Part shown: in pieces, positions 7,031 through 16,629 of the stretch
How the letters are laid out: each line of letters starts with the position of its first letter
How positions within the stretch are numbered: the first letter of the stretch is position 1
Source of the DNA: Synergistaceae bacterium
GTDB taxonomy: Bacteria > Synergistota > Synergistia > Synergistales > Aminobacteriaceae
DNA length: 64,000 nucleotides
NCBI GenBank assembly: GCA_031272035.1
Contig: JAISUO010000024.1
Span: 1 to 64,000, forward strand
Reading direction: 5' to 3'
The notes under the pieces: model-generated
Told to the model about the DNA's origin: nothing
The model's input: only the letters and a program-made list of their open reading frames with translations
Database searches by the model: none
Made by a program: the position numbers and the translations under genes

Positions 7031-8194
7031 CTATTTTTGTCGTTTTCTGTAAATCGCGGGCTGATCGAAAGCTGTTTTGGTCATCCCGTCGAAGATGTCC
7101 TCCCCGGAGGAGGGCACCACATCCGCCTCGGTGAGGAGCGTGCTGTCCCTGCGCGTCGTCAGGCGGACCCTCGGAAGCTCATTGTCCTGACGCCGGTCCT
7201 GAGGTCCGGACTTTGCCGGAGAGGCCGCCTCGTCGAACCCTGTGGCGAGAACCGTGATGCGTATGGCCCCTCCCGCGTTTTCGTCGATGCAGTGTCCCCA
7301 GATGACCATGGCGTCTTCGTCGGCCATTTTGTTGATGATCTCAGCCGCGTGGGTCATTTCGGCCAGAGTGGCGTCCGGCCCCGTGGTGACGTTGAAAAGG
7401 ACGCCCTTGGCTCCCTTCATGGAAACGGACATGAGCGGCGACCGAACCGCGGCCTGAGCCGCCAGTTCAGCCCTGTTTTCACCCTCGCCGACGCCAATTC
7501 CCATGATCGCGGACCCCGCGTTTTTCATGACGGTCCTGACGTCCGCGAAGTCCACGTTGATCGTCCCCGGATTCAGAATGAGATCCGTCACGCCCTGAAC
7601 GGCCTGACGCAGCACTTCGTCCGCCATCTTGTAGGCGTCGGTGGTCTTCGTGTTCTTTTCCACCAGTTTCAAAAGGTTATCATTTTCAACCACCAGAAGG
7701 GCGTCGACTTTTTCCTTCAGCTTGGCGATCCCCTCCTGAGCTACCTTGTAACGTTTTTTCATTTCGAAGCTGAAGGGCGTGGTGACGACTCCCACCACGA
7801 GAACACCCATTTCCTTCGCCGTCTCGGCGATGATGGGGGCGGCTCCGGTACCCGTTCCTCCGCCCATGCCCGCCGTCACGAAAACCATGTCGGCTCCGCT
7901 GACATATTCCCGTATCCGGTCGATGGACTCCTTGGCGGCGTCCATTCCCACCAGAGGATCCGCTCCCGCGCCTCGCCCCCGGGTCAGCTTTTCTCCCAAA
8001 ATAATTTTGTGGGGAGCCATGTTCAGGTTCAGGGCTCTTGCGTCCGTATTCGCGGCGACAAAGTCCACGCCTTCGACTCCGCTCTCGATAATGTGGTTGA
8101 GAGCGTTGCCGCCGCCGCCGCCTACTCCGATAACAACAATATGCTCTCGCTGTTTGAACGTATCGGGAACATGAAAAACCTGATCCTGACCCAT
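7031..8194 (-). CDS. ftsZ: Cell division GTPase FtsZ
   Basis: FtsZ, the tubulin-like ring protein, is recognised by VIGVGGGGGNALNHI near residue 21 and the tubulin signature GGGTGTGAA (residues 111-119). The short conserved tail FDQPAIYRKRQK is the docking peptide for FtsA and other partners. Start choice: ATG 8194 (MGQDQVFHVP) has a GGGGGGTCAGGTAG ribosome-binding site, whereas the longer frame from 8281 would overlap ftsA by 40 bases without one. The resulting 387 residues are typical. Between the core and the tail lies a charged linker of ordinary length. It follows ftsA, the usual dcw order. Confidence 0.97.
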   Translation of the reverse strand: MGQDQVFHVPDTFKQREHIVVIGVGGGGGNALNHIIESGVEGVDFVAANTDARALNLNMAPHKIILGEKLTRGRGAGADPLVGMDAAKESIDRIREYVSGADMVFVTAGMGGGTGTGAAPIIAETAKEMGVLVVGVVTTPFSFEMKKRYKVAQEGIAKLKEKVDALLVVENDNLLKLVEKNTKTTDAYKMADEVLRQAVQGVTDLILNPGTINVDFADVRTVMKNAGSAIMGIGVGEGENRAELAAQAAVRSPLMSVSMKGAKGVLFNVTTGPDATLAEMTHAAEIINKMADEDAMVIWGHCIDENAGGAIRITVLATGFDEAASPAKSGPQDRRQDNELPRVRLTTRRDSTLLTEADVVPSSGEDIFDGMTKTAFDQPAIYRKRQK

Positions 8195-8241
8195 ATCTAC
8201 CTGACCCCCCGCACGAAAGGACAAAGCACCCGCCCTGTCAT

Positions 8242-9555
8242 TTAAAAGAGCTCCTTCAGAGACTCTTTGAACGTCTCCCATATATTTTTCATGTTGGGCC
8301 CTCCCCTGTTTTTCGGCCTCGGTGACTCGTAGTCATCTTCCCTTGCGCCGATTGAGCGCCTGATATGCACGCCGGAGCACAACTGCGACACCGGAGGGTC
8401 GATAAAACTGTAAGGATTGCGCTCCTTGCTCAAAATATAACGTATAATGCCCGTCGCGTTAATATAGCTGGTGTCGTTACAGCCCGGAGGCATTTGATAA
8501 TAATCCAGGGGATCCGCGATACGAACCGGCATCTTGAAAATATCCCCGAGAAGCGTGTCGATTCCCGCCGTCTTCGCGACTCCTCCCGACAGGACAATGC
8601 CCCCCGGAAAGAGGCGGGGATCTCCCTCGGGAATGAGGGCCTGCACGTGTTCCGCGAACAATTCTTCAAGCCGGCAGCTGATAACCTCCACCACTTCTTC
8701 CGTGTCCACGCTGTTTTCGATGGAGTCTTTCGTCTCCGGCGAAGAGGGCGAGTCGGGCATAAAAAGACGTCTCTTCAGGTCCTCCGCCTTGTTCAGAGGA
8801 AGGCGAAGAACGGTGGCCAGATCGTTGGTGATGTGGTCGCCGCCGATGGGGATGATCCCCACCTTGATCGGGCGTCCCTCCCGGTAAAACGTGAGGCCCG
8901 TGGTCCCGCCGCCAATGCAGAGCGAGATGACTCCCACCCGCATCTCTTCCTCCGTCAGAGCTCCCAGGGCCGAGGCAACGGGTTTCAGCACCAGACCTTC
9001 CACCTCGATGCCGGCCCTTTCCACGCAGTTTACCACGTTGTTGACGCAGGGCAGAGGGACGGTCACGGTCTGCAGCTCCATCTCCAGACGCATACCCGTC
9101 ATTCCCCGGGGATCGTCGATTCCAAAATTTCCGTCGATGGAATATCGCACCGGAATCGTGTGGAGAGGAACCTTGTTCGCGGGAATGGAGAGCTCGCTCT
9201 GAGCCGCCTCTATGACGCGCTCCACATCGTCCACCGCCACCGGCCGGGGGTTCCGCCCCAGAGAGACCATTCCTCCGGTCATCACGCTTTCCACGTCGCT
9301 GGCGTTGAAGGATACCATGGCCTGGTTCAGCTTGAAGCCCACCATGTTCTCGGTATCCCGGACGGCGTTCCGCACGGAGCGAATCGCCTGCTCCAGGTTG
9401 ACGATCAGTCCCTTGCGTATCCCCTGAGAAGGGGCAGACCTTATACCTATCACCTGAGCCGCATCGCGCATACGGGGATCCCTTTCCGCCACGATCACAG
9501 CGATCTTGGTAGTCCCGACGCCAAGTCCTACTAAGGTATTCGGATCCCTGAACAA
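8242..9555 (-). CDS. ftsA: Cell division actin-like ATPase FtsA
   Basis: The 437-residue protein has the actin-fold phosphate loops (VGLGVGTTKIAVI near the N-terminus, GVISLCIGGGTTGLTF in the middle) and the FtsA-specific 1C insertion. It ends in a predicted amphipathic helix (MKNIWETFKESLKELF) that tethers FtsA to the membrane. It anchors FtsZ and recruits later divisome proteins. The start is a TTG at 9555 behind GAAGGGAG, six bases after the ftsQ stop. It sits between ftsQ and ftsZ as in most bacteria. Confidence 0.96.
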   Translation of the reverse strand: MFRDPNTLVGLGVGTTKIAVIVAERDPRMRDAAQVIGIRSAPSQGIRKGLIVNLEQAIRSVRNAVRDTENMVGFKLNQAMVSFNASDVESVMTGGMVSLGRNPRPVAVDDVERVIEAAQSELSIPANKVPLHTIPVRYSIDGNFGIDDPRGMTGMRLEMELQTVTVPLPCVNNVVNCVERAGIEVEGLVLKPVASALGALTEEEMRVGVISLCIGGGTTGLTFYREGRPIKVGIIPIGGDHITNDLATVLRLPLNKAEDLKRRLFMPDSPSSPETKDSIENSVDTEEVVEVISCRLEELFAEHVQALIPEGDPRLFPGGIVLSGGVAKTAGIDTLLGDIFKMPVRIADPLDYYQMPPGCNDTSYINATGIIRYILSKERNPYSFIDPPVSQLCSGVHIRRSIGAREDDYESPRPKNRGGPNMKNIWETFKESLKELF

Positions 9556-9561
9556 TTGTTT

Positions 9562-10365
9562 CTAACTCCCTTCTCCCGCGCCTGCCGACAGGCTTCTGAC
9601 CACGATTCTGTCCCTGTAGGTGGCGTCAATCAGATGATTCCCGCCTTCCTGCAACAGTCGCTCCAGAATATGCTCCAGCGCCCTGTTCAACTCCTGCCAG
9701 CCGCTCCGGTCCGCCTGAATCAAAATCGTAAACCGTCGTTTTTCACGGACGTATCGCACTCTGAAAAGAACGGCGCCCCCTCTGTGCTCCAGGACAATCT
9801 CTTCCACATTTGCAAACCACGACGCCTTCTCGAACCCCTCCAGAAATCCCCTTATCGTCTCCAGCGGGAAAAAAGAAGGAAACACTCCCCGGGGAAGAGG
9901 GGCCCGAGCCGCCTCCGAAACATCGGAAGACGCCACGCGCCACAGAGGTTTTTGAGGAATTTTCAGCCCCGTCAGCTTCATATCCTCGTCGGATGTGTTC
10001 CACATTCGCCCTTCTCTGGACACGCACCAGATCTGATCGTCCCATTCAATCGACAGCCACGGAGAAAGCAAATCCATGCTTGTCGAAAATCTCCCCAACC
10101 CTGTCATTCGGGTCCGAACTGTCACCGGAAGCGCTTTTTCAAAAAAAGAAGCGACCTTCTCCAGCTTCCCTGGAAGCAACGGCCAAAAACGAAGACACTC
10201 CTCCGGAAAAACGCTCCAAAAACGCTTTTCCAGAAACGGATCCGCCGTCACAACAGAATATTCACCAAGCGACATCCACATATAATACTCGTTCAGACGC
10301 CACACACTTCCCAGCAACATCGTACATAACGCTATCCTGACCCAGTGAAACTTCTTGGAAACCAC
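9562..10365 (-). CDS. ftsQ: FtsQ/DivIB-type division protein
   Basis: The 267-residue protein has a short cytoplasmic N-terminus, one transmembrane segment (about residues 8-20, rather short) and an extracytoplasmic remainder. It ends in IDATYRDRIVVRSL, which matches the FtsQ C-terminal beta strand consensus. The primary sequence is poorly conserved, as is usual for FtsQ. The call leans on position between murB and ftsA, topology and this end motif. The start is GTG 10365 with a strong AGGAGGT site eight bases upstream. It would bridge FtsB/FtsL and FtsW/FtsI in the divisome. A canonical POTRA motif is hard to see by eye. Confidence 0.75.
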   Translation of the reverse strand: MVSKKFHWVRIALCTMLLGSVWRLNEYYMWMSLGEYSVVTADPFLEKRFWSVFPEECLRFWPLLPGKLEKVASFFEKALPVTVRTRMTGLGRFSTSMDLLSPWLSIEWDDQIWCVSREGRMWNTSDEDMKLTGLKIPQKPLWRVASSDVSEAARAPLPRGVFPSFFPLETIRGFLEGFEKASWFANVEEIVLEHRGGAVLFRVRYVREKRRFTILIQADRSGWQELNRALEHILERLLQEGGNHLIDATYRDRIVVRSLSAGAGEGS

Positions 10366-10437
10366 AAAACGTTACCTCCTGCCAAAAGCTGTGCAGGCTC
10401 TGCTTTCTGAATTTCCTCAAAACCGCTGAAACTCATT

Positions 10438-11370
10438 TCAGGTCATTTCGATATTTTCAGAAAATCCCATAAATTTTATTTCGGGCTCCAGACAGACGCC
10501 CGTCTTCTGAAATACTATATCACGACATAACTCCACCAGTCGGAAAATATCCTCTCCTCTGGCATTATTTGCATTTAAAATAAAGTTCGCGTGAGAGTCG
10601 GAAACAACGGCGCCTCCCACTCTCATCCCCTTGCAGCCGCAGACGTCCAGCATTCGTCCCGCGGCGTCTCCCGGCGGATTTTTAAAGGCGCATCCCGCGC
10701 TTCTCTCTCCATGAGGCTGACCTGACCTCACGCTCCGAAACCGCGCAAGGGTATCCTCGATTTCCGCCCGCGGCGCGCTTTTCAGTCTCAATTTACAGCG
10801 CAGAATCAGGCGGTCGGGAGCCGTCAGAGAAAAATGACGATACGCGTAGTGAAAATCCGCCCGCTTCCATTTTTTGATCTCTCCGTCGTTTTCAAGGGTC
10901 ACGACCTCTTCAAGAAGCTCGGCGGCGCTTCGTCCTCCGGCTCCGGCGTTGCCCGCCACGGCCCCTCCCACGGTGCCGGGAATGCCAAAAGCGAACTCCA
11001 GCCCCGAAAGCCCTTCCAGAACCGTTTCCCGCACAAGACAAGGCAGGAGATAACCGGCATCCACGCTCACCAGGGTCTCAAGAGGATCTTCACCCAAAAC
11101 CCGCGTCGTCTCCTTCAGGCCCCGAGTCGAAAGCACCAGGCCCTCCAGATCTCCGTCCGCAAAAACGACGTTTGTCCCCCCGCCCAATATATAAAGAGGA
11201 AAACCCGTCTCTTTCCGCAGGCGAAACAGGGCGCAAATATCTTCCACCCTTGAGGGCTCCGCAAAAACTTCCGCTCTGCCGCCCACTCCCAACGCAGACA
11301 ACGGGGAAAGATCCCTGTTTTCCTCAAAAGCGCAGGACAAAACGCCCTTCAGTTTCTTTTTCCACAACAT
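10438..11370 (-). CDS. murB: UDP-N-acetylenolpyruvoylglucosamine reductase MurB
   Basis: MurB is an FAD enzyme that reduces UDP-GlcNAc-enolpyruvate to UDP-MurNAc with NADPH. FAD-binding segments LYILGGGTNVVFAD and the GIPGTVGGAVAGNAGAGG loop are clear. The catalytic segment reads SAGCAFKNP, with Cys where E. coli MurB has Ser229 as proton donor. The C-terminal EPEIKF supplies the conserved glutamate. At 310 residues with no extra C-terminal domain it is the short type. The start is ATG 11370. It lies 47 bases after murC and 72 bases before ftsQ, so it is probably in the same transcript. Confidence 0.95.
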   Translation of the reverse strand: MLWKKKLKGVLSCAFEENRDLSPLSALGVGGRAEVFAEPSRVEDICALFRLRKETGFPLYILGGGTNVVFADGDLEGLVLSTRGLKETTRVLGEDPLETLVSVDAGYLLPCLVRETVLEGLSGLEFAFGIPGTVGGAVAGNAGAGGRSAAELLEEVVTLENDGEIKKWKRADFHYAYRHFSLTAPDRLILRCKLRLKSAPRAEIEDTLARFRSVRSGQPHGERSAGCAFKNPPGDAAGRMLDVCGCKGMRVGGAVVSDSHANFILNANNARGEDIFRLVELCRDIVFQKTGVCLEPEIKFMGFSENIEMT

Positions 11371-11417
11371 GACCTGTTCCCGTTTATATCATAATGATTA
11401 TAATCTAAAGAGCATCT

Positions 11418-12863
11418 TTAAGAAAGCGCACTCTTGTTTTTAAGCGGAGCTTTCAGATAAGCCTCCCCCAGGCGCGAGACATTCCCCGCTCCCAGCGTCA
11501 GCAGAACGTCTCCGCCGGAAAGAACCTCATCCAGACGCTCCAGCGCCTCTTCTCCGTCGCGGCAAAGGAAGCAGCGCCGCCCGTCGTTCTCCATGATTTC
11601 GAAAATATCCCGGGACGAAACCGGAGACGAGGGTGTCTCTCCCGCCGAATACACGGGAAGCAGCACCGTTACATCCGCCTCCTCCAGAGAGGAGGCGATC
11701 TGCCTGTAAAAAACGGCGGTACGGGTGTAGCGATGGGGCTGAAACACCACCACCAGACGCCGGTCCGGATAAATGTCCCGCAGGGTGGAGAGGGTCGCCA
11801 GAATTTCCGCCGGGTGGTGGCCGTAATCATCCAGGACCTCCACGATTCCCGCTTCTCCGATTTTTTTCTCTCCCGTTTTCTGAAGGCGGTGACGGGCGCC
11901 GCTGAAGTCCCGCAGGGCCCGAAGAATTTCCGCGGAAGGAACGTCCAGCAGCGACGTGACCGCGCAGGCCACCAGAGCGTTCATGATGTTATGGTCTCCG
12001 GAAACGTTCAGCTCCACCCGTCCCCAGTCCCTGCCCTCTCTGGCCACGGAAAAAACGACGCCGCCGCCCTTTTTGCGCCATACGTCAAAAGCTCCCCAAC
12101 TCCAGCATTTTCCCCAGCCGCAGGTAACGAAACACCCTTTTTCCCGTGGGTTCGCCTTTTCGACGGAGTCCATCAGAGACTGGGTTCCCTCGTCCTCCGC
12201 GCAGACCACCAGGGGGGTTCCCGGCTTTCGTCCAAGAGCGAAGCGCGTAAACGCCTCAAGAAGGGCCTCTTTCGTCTGAAAATAATTGACATGATCCCAG
12301 TCCACGTTCGTTATCGCCGTCACCGCCGGTCTGAAAAATTCGAAGGAACCGTCGCTTTCGTCAATTTCCGCCACAAACAGGTCGCCGCCGTACCGGGCGT
12401 TTATCCCGATGTCACGAATTTCCGCCCCCACGGCCAAAGTGGGGTTGCGGCCCGCCCGTTCCAGAATCATGCCGATCATGGAGGAAGTCGTGGATTTGCC
12501 ATGGGCTCCCGCCACGCCTATCCCCCGGGAGGCGTTGAACAGCCAGCTCAGAAGCTTTCCCCGGCACTCCGTTCTTACGCCCCGTTTTCGGGCGGCCGCA
12601 AGCTCTTCGTGTTCCGGTTTGATCGCGCTGCTGTAAGCCACGAACTGGGGGGAAAGGTCTTCGATATGAGAGGATGAATGTCCCGCGGCGCACCGGATTC
12701 CATGTTTCTCCAGCGTCGCCATATATTCGCTTCGGGCCAGGTCGCAACCGCTGACGTCGAAACCCGCTCCCGCCAGAATCAGGGCGAGGGCGCTCATACC
12801 CGACCCGCCGATACCTATGAGATGAATTCGTTGTACTCCTTCCAGTTCCCTCACTTCACGCAT
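11418..12863 (-). CDS. murC: UDP-N-acetylmuramate--L-alanine ligase MurC
   Basis: The 481-residue ligase shows the N-terminal UDP-binding motif HLIGIGGSGMSALA, the ATP P-loop GVAGAHGKSTTSSM (about residues 115-128) and the DESDGSF segment typical of MurC. The C-terminal domain motif is LDDYGHHPAEI. It adds L-Ala to UDP-MurNAc, the first cytoplasmic peptide step. The start ATG 12863 has a GGAGGG site about twelve bases upstream. A 110-bp gap separates it from murG and holds an extended -10 promoter candidate, so murC may head a second transcript (murC-murB-ftsQ-ftsA-ftsZ) inside the cluster. Confidence 0.96.
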   Translation of the reverse strand: MREVRELEGVQRIHLIGIGGSGMSALALILAGAGFDVSGCDLARSEYMATLEKHGIRCAAGHSSSHIEDLSPQFVAYSSAIKPEHEELAAARKRGVRTECRGKLLSWLFNASRGIGVAGAHGKSTTSSMIGMILERAGRNPTLAVGAEIRDIGINARYGGDLFVAEIDESDGSFEFFRPAVTAITNVDWDHVNYFQTKEALLEAFTRFALGRKPGTPLVVCAEDEGTQSLMDSVEKANPREKGCFVTCGWGKCWSWGAFDVWRKKGGGVVFSVAREGRDWGRVELNVSGDHNIMNALVACAVTSLLDVPSAEILRALRDFSGARHRLQKTGEKKIGEAGIVEVLDDYGHHPAEILATLSTLRDIYPDRRLVVVFQPHRYTRTAVFYRQIASSLEEADVTVLLPVYSAGETPSSPVSSRDIFEIMENDGRRCFLCRDGEEALERLDEVLSGGDVLLTLGAGNVSRLGEAYLKAPLKNKSALS

Positions 12864-12945
12864 AAAAAAACAATTCCCTCCGTGAACAGCCTGAACCCCA
12901 TGAACGATCTGAATCCCGATTCGTCACGGGTTGAATATCATGGGC

Positions 12946-12951
12946 ATTATA
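12946..12951 (-). promoter_or_regulatory. Internal dcw promoter candidate upstream of murC
   Basis: The minus strand reads TGG-TATAAT in the only sizeable gap of the dcw cluster (12864-12973). It would start transcription near 12939 and give a leader of about 75 bases. No clear -35 is present. Confidence 0.42.
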
Positions 12952-12973
12952 CCAGAGCGAAAAAATCCCCGCC

Positions 12974-14065
12974 TCAAAGTTCCGTTCCCATTTTCCACAG
13001 TGTACGGGAGGCTCTGTCGTCAGCGGAAATTTCTCCTCTCGGCGTTTTTTTTCGAAGGCACAGGGTCAGCAGTTTCGAGAAGGCATCCTCCGGACCGGTA
13101 TTTTCCTCTTCGTACCAGACGAGATTTTCGCTTATCGCGGCGAAACATCGGGCGTTCGCCTCCTGATGACCGTCCGCCGCGTCCTTCCAGGGAATCGTAA
13201 GGGCCGGAATGCCATACAGAGCGAGCTCGGCCAGGGTCGACGCGCCGGACCTGCAAATCACGGCATCCACGAGAGAATAAAAAGGAGACATATCCCATCG
13301 CCGCCCCAGAAAATGAACGGAAGCGCCGGGCACGGGACCGGAGCTGTCTCCAAGAATGGCAAAAACGAGAGGTCTGAGTTTTTCCGGGGAAGTCTCCTTC
13401 CTGGAGCGGAAAAGTTTTTCCGACAGGGCGTTCAGAGCGGCGCTGCTGAGAGAACCTCCGATCACCCCGATCACCAGATCGTCCTCCTGAACCTCGATCC
13501 CCAGGGCCCGGGCGGCGTCCCGCCGGTTCATCCAGGAAAAGCGGCGGACGGGAATTCCCGTTGTGACAAAGGGAACCTTCAGCCCTCTGCACTCCTTCCA
13601 GCCCGCCGCCACCGGAACCCCCATCCGGGAGGCGAGACGCGTCGCCTTCCCCGCGCAGGCGTTCTGTTCGTGAATGACCGTCGGGATTTTCAGTATCCGG
13701 CACCAGAGCAGCGGAGCAAGAGAAATATACCCGCCAAAAAGATAGCAGCGGTCCGGACGCAGACGCCGCATCAACCTCCCCGCGCGGAAAAAAGCGAGAA
13801 AAAACTCCAGAACCCGCCAAAGATTTTTCAGAATGGAAGAACTTCCCAGAGGGGAGCCGGACAAAAACAGCCGTTCCGGAACGACGCCCCGGGAAGCGTA
13901 AATTTCCGCCTCCAGGGGACGACTGCCCGAAAGACAGGTTATCCGTTCCGCTTTGCGCTCCCTTTCGATCCACTGCCGAAAGGCCAGCGCCGGAAAAATA
14001 TGCCCTCCCGTGCCCCCTGCCACAATCAGAACCGTTCTCGCTCCGTCGGACGCCCCGGCGTTCAT
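12974..14065 (-). CDS. murG: Undecaprenyl-PP-MurNAc-pentapeptide GlcNAc transferase MurG
   Basis: The 363-residue protein has the GT28 glycine-rich motif AGGTGGHIFPALA near the N-terminus and the HEQNACAGKATR segment. It also has the donor-binding region SGASTLAELALYGIPALTIP, all hallmarks of MurG, which makes lipid II at the inner face of the membrane. GGSLSS stands where most MurG proteins have GGSQGA, a mild deviation. The ATG at 14065 overlaps the ftsW stop by four bases. Length is normal. Confidence 0.95.
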   Translation of the reverse strand: MNAGASDGARTVLIVAGGTGGHIFPALAFRQWIERERKAERITCLSGSRPLEAEIYASRGVVPERLFLSGSPLGSSSILKNLWRVLEFFLAFFRAGRLMRRLRPDRCYLFGGYISLAPLLWCRILKIPTVIHEQNACAGKATRLASRMGVPVAAGWKECRGLKVPFVTTGIPVRRFSWMNRRDAARALGIEVQEDDLVIGVIGGSLSSAALNALSEKLFRSRKETSPEKLRPLVFAILGDSSGPVPGASVHFLGRRWDMSPFYSLVDAVICRSGASTLAELALYGIPALTIPWKDAADGHQEANARCFAAISENLVWYEEENTGPEDAFSKLLTLCLRKKTPRGEISADDRASRTLWKMGTEL

Positions 14066-15201
14066 GATTTCGCGGCCCGCTCACCCGATGAAGCCCCTGA
14101 CGCCGACCGGGCGTTGATCTCCCGGGCGAGGCGCATGAGAAACCCCACCTTTATCCACATGAAGACGAGGGCGCTGCCTCCCGCGCTCACAAACGGCAGA
14201 GGAACGCCCGTCAGGGGCATCAGCTTCATGACCCCGCCCACGTTGACGAACATGGGAAAGAGAATCGACGCCGTCAGACCCCATATCAGGACCGACGCGT
14301 ACAAACTGTCGGCGCGGCGGTACAGGCGCCAGGATTTCCAGGTCCAGAGGGCATAGAACAGCATGACGCCCGCCGTCCCCACCAGACCGAATTCCTCGCC
14401 GATGGCGGGAAAAATGTAGTCCGTGTGGGCCGCGGGCAGGTAGTTCATTTTCTGAAGGCCCTTTCCAACCCCCACCCCCAGAATGCCTCCGTTGCTGAAG
14501 GCCACAAGTCCCTGAATAATCTGAAAACCCTTGCCCATGGGGTCCTCCCAGGGATCGAGAAACGCCAGCAGCCGCCTCATGCGATAGGGCTCCAGAAAGA
14601 TCATCGCCACAAAAACCCCCAGCAGAAGCATCCCTCCCAAAAGAGGATATTTCCATCCCCGGGCCACCACGTGCATCGACATGCAGATCGCGAACACCAG
14701 AACAATGCCTCCCATGTTCGGCTGCAGATAAAGAGGGAGGGAGGAGAGCAGCGCCAGCAGAAAGGAGGGCCTGAAAAATCCCTGAATGTTTTCGCGTCTG
14801 GAGACCTCCAGCCGGTCCGCCAGAAAAAGGGGGACGGCGACGGTCAGAAGCTCCAGAGGCTGAAACTGAACAAAACCCAGATTCAGCCATCGACGCGCGC
14901 CTCCCACTCGAACCCCTATCCCCGGGATCAGAGTGGCGAAAACCATGAGTACCGCCGCCAGCCACAAAAAACCGCTCATATTTCTGACCAGGCGCAGAGG
15001 CGTAAGATAACAGCAGCACATGAAGAAAAAACCGATCCCCAAAAAATGGATCTGACGGAGGGTCAGTCCATAACCTTCTTTTCCGCCACGGGAAGTCAGA
15101 GAGGCGATCATGACAATCCCCATCAGACTCAGCAGCATGGGGATCATCCACAAAAGCCAGAATCTCTGCTGAACGTGCTGTCCTTCGCGCGGTTCAGCCA
15201 T
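14062..15201 (-). CDS. ftsW: Peptidoglycan glycosyltransferase FtsW (SEDS family)
   Basis: The 379-residue protein is highly hydrophobic with about ten transmembrane segments. It has SEDS signatures GGARRWLNLGFVQFQPLEL, the GFQIIQGLVAFSNGGILGVG loop, HTDYIFPAIGEEFG and a C-terminal PFVSAGGSAL. FtsW polymerises lipid II at the septum together with the transpeptidase FtsI. FtsW is chosen over RodA because of the position between murD and murG. ATG 15201 has an AGGA site eight bases upstream. It starts three bases after murD and overlaps murG, so it is tightly coupled. Confidence 0.94.
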   Translation of the reverse strand: MAEPREGQHVQQRFWLLWMIPMLLSLMGIVMIASLTSRGGKEGYGLTLRQIHFLGIGFFFMCCCYLTPLRLVRNMSGFLWLAAVLMVFATLIPGIGVRVGGARRWLNLGFVQFQPLELLTVAVPLFLADRLEVSRRENIQGFFRPSFLLALLSSLPLYLQPNMGGIVLVFAICMSMHVVARGWKYPLLGGMLLLGVFVAMIFLEPYRMRRLLAFLDPWEDPMGKGFQIIQGLVAFSNGGILGVGVGKGLQKMNYLPAAHTDYIFPAIGEEFGLVGTAGVMLFYALWTWKSWRLYRRADSLYASVLIWGLTASILFPMFVNVGGVMKLMPLTGVPLPFVSAGGSALVFMWIKVGFLMRLAREINARSASGASSGERAAKS

Positions 15202-15204
15202 GAA

Positions 15205-16569
15205 TCATTCCTGCAGGGCGCGGACGAGCGAGCAGAAATGTTCGCCCCTCTTTCCGTAATTCGGATACATGTCCCAACTCGTGCAGGCGGGAGACAGAAG
15301 AACCACCATTCCGGGCCGGGCCAGCTCCCTTGCCGTCCTTACGGCCTCTTCCATGTCGGCGACCTCCCGCACTGCGGTATACCCCGCGTCTTTCAGAGCC
15401 TTTTGAATGTTCTTCTTTTCGGCTCCCAGGACGATGGCGGCGTCGGCCTCCCGAACCACCGCTTCCGCCAGGGGCCTGTAGTCCTCGCCTTTTCCCTTTC
15501 CTCCCAGAATGACGACCTTGCGCCCTTCGATGGAGGTGAGGGCCGTTATGGAGGCCGCCACGTTGGTTCCCTTCGAGTCGTCGATCCAGGTCACGCCGCC
15601 CGTTTTTCCGGCCAGTTCGCACCGGTGGGGCAGCGGATGAAAATCGGAAAGAGCGTCCCCGACGCCGGACACGGCCGCACCGCAGAATCGAGCCGCCACC
15701 AGGCTCATCGCCACGTTTTCCATGTTGTGCTTCCCCAAAAGCGTCACATCCCCGTAGCGGAAAAGAGGCTCTTCCCGCCCATCCATGCGCACAACGGCGG
15801 CGGTCTCTCCCATGAAAATCTGCCCCAGGGTCTGATGGGCCGGTTTTTCCTCCCAGTTCAGAACCACCGTTCTTCCAAAATCGCGTATTCCCAAGGCGTC
15901 GCAGTCCCGATCCTGAACGATTCCCCGGCCTTCCGGCCCCTGCAGGGAAAGAATCCGGGCCTTGGCCGCCACATAGGCTTCATAACTGCCATGCCAGTCG
16001 ATGTGGTCAGGCGCCAGATTGGTGACGACGGCCACCGAGCTTTTCAGGTTATGGGCGCGATCCAGCTGAAAGCTGCTGAGTTCCAGAACCACGAAATCAT
16101 ATTTCTCTCCCGTAAAAAGGGCCATGGCCGTACCCAGATTTCCCCCTGTCGCCGTTTTAAATCCCGCTTTTTTCAGAAGGTGCCCCGTAAGAGCCGTCAG
16201 GGTGCTTTTTCCGTTGCTGCCCGTCACTCCCACAATTTGCCCGCGGATATGGGGAACCACAAAATCCAGCTCTCCAATCAGAGGAATCCCCCGACGCTCC
16301 GCCTCTTTCACGCAGGGAGCGTCGGGCGGGATACCAGAACTGAGCAGCAGGGCATCGGCCTCGAAAATCCGGGGGGAATGACCTCCCGTTTCCCAGGCCA
16401 CGCCCTCTTTTTCAAAGGCCTCAAGAGCGCTTCGGGAAAGGGCGTCCTTCTCTTCCGAAACGAAAACCTTCGCTCCCAGACGGGAAGCCAGAAGCGCCAG
16501 GGCAGTGCCGCTGACTCCCGCTCCTATTACCGCAACGCTTCGAGAACTCCAGTTTTCTTCTTTGTCCAT
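15205..16569 (-). CDS. murD: UDP-N-acetylmuramoyl-L-alanine--D-glutamate ligase MurD
   Basis: The 454-residue ligase shows VAVIGAGVSGTALA at the N-terminus, the P-loop VGVTGSNGKSTLTAL, the NLAPDHIDWHG segment and WIDDSKGTNVAAS, which is specific for MurD. It adds D-Glu to UDP-MurNAc-L-Ala. Of two nearby in-frame ATGs, 16569 (MDKEEN) has GAGGAAAAGG upstream while 16584 has no site, so 16569 is used. It follows mraY after a 60-bp AT-rich gap. Confidence 0.95.
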   Translation of the reverse strand: MDKEENWSSRSVAVIGAGVSGTALALLASRLGAKVFVSEEKDALSRSALEAFEKEGVAWETGGHSPRIFEADALLLSSGIPPDAPCVKEAERRGIPLIGELDFVVPHIRGQIVGVTGSNGKSTLTALTGHLLKKAGFKTATGGNLGTAMALFTGEKYDFVVLELSSFQLDRAHNLKSSVAVVTNLAPDHIDWHGSYEAYVAAKARILSLQGPEGRGIVQDRDCDALGIRDFGRTVVLNWEEKPAHQTLGQIFMGETAAVVRMDGREEPLFRYGDVTLLGKHNMENVAMSLVAARFCGAAVSGVGDALSDFHPLPHRCELAGKTGGVTWIDDSKGTNVAASITALTSIEGRKVVILGGKGKGEDYRPLAEAVVREADAAIVLGAEKKNIQKALKDAGYTAVREVADMEEAVRTARELARPGMVVLLSPACTSWDMYPNYGKRGEHFCSLVRALQE

Positions 16570-16629
16570 CAGCCTTTTCCTCATTTTCCCGCAGTCTGTT
16601 TATATTTTTTCTTTATTATCTTTTTATTT

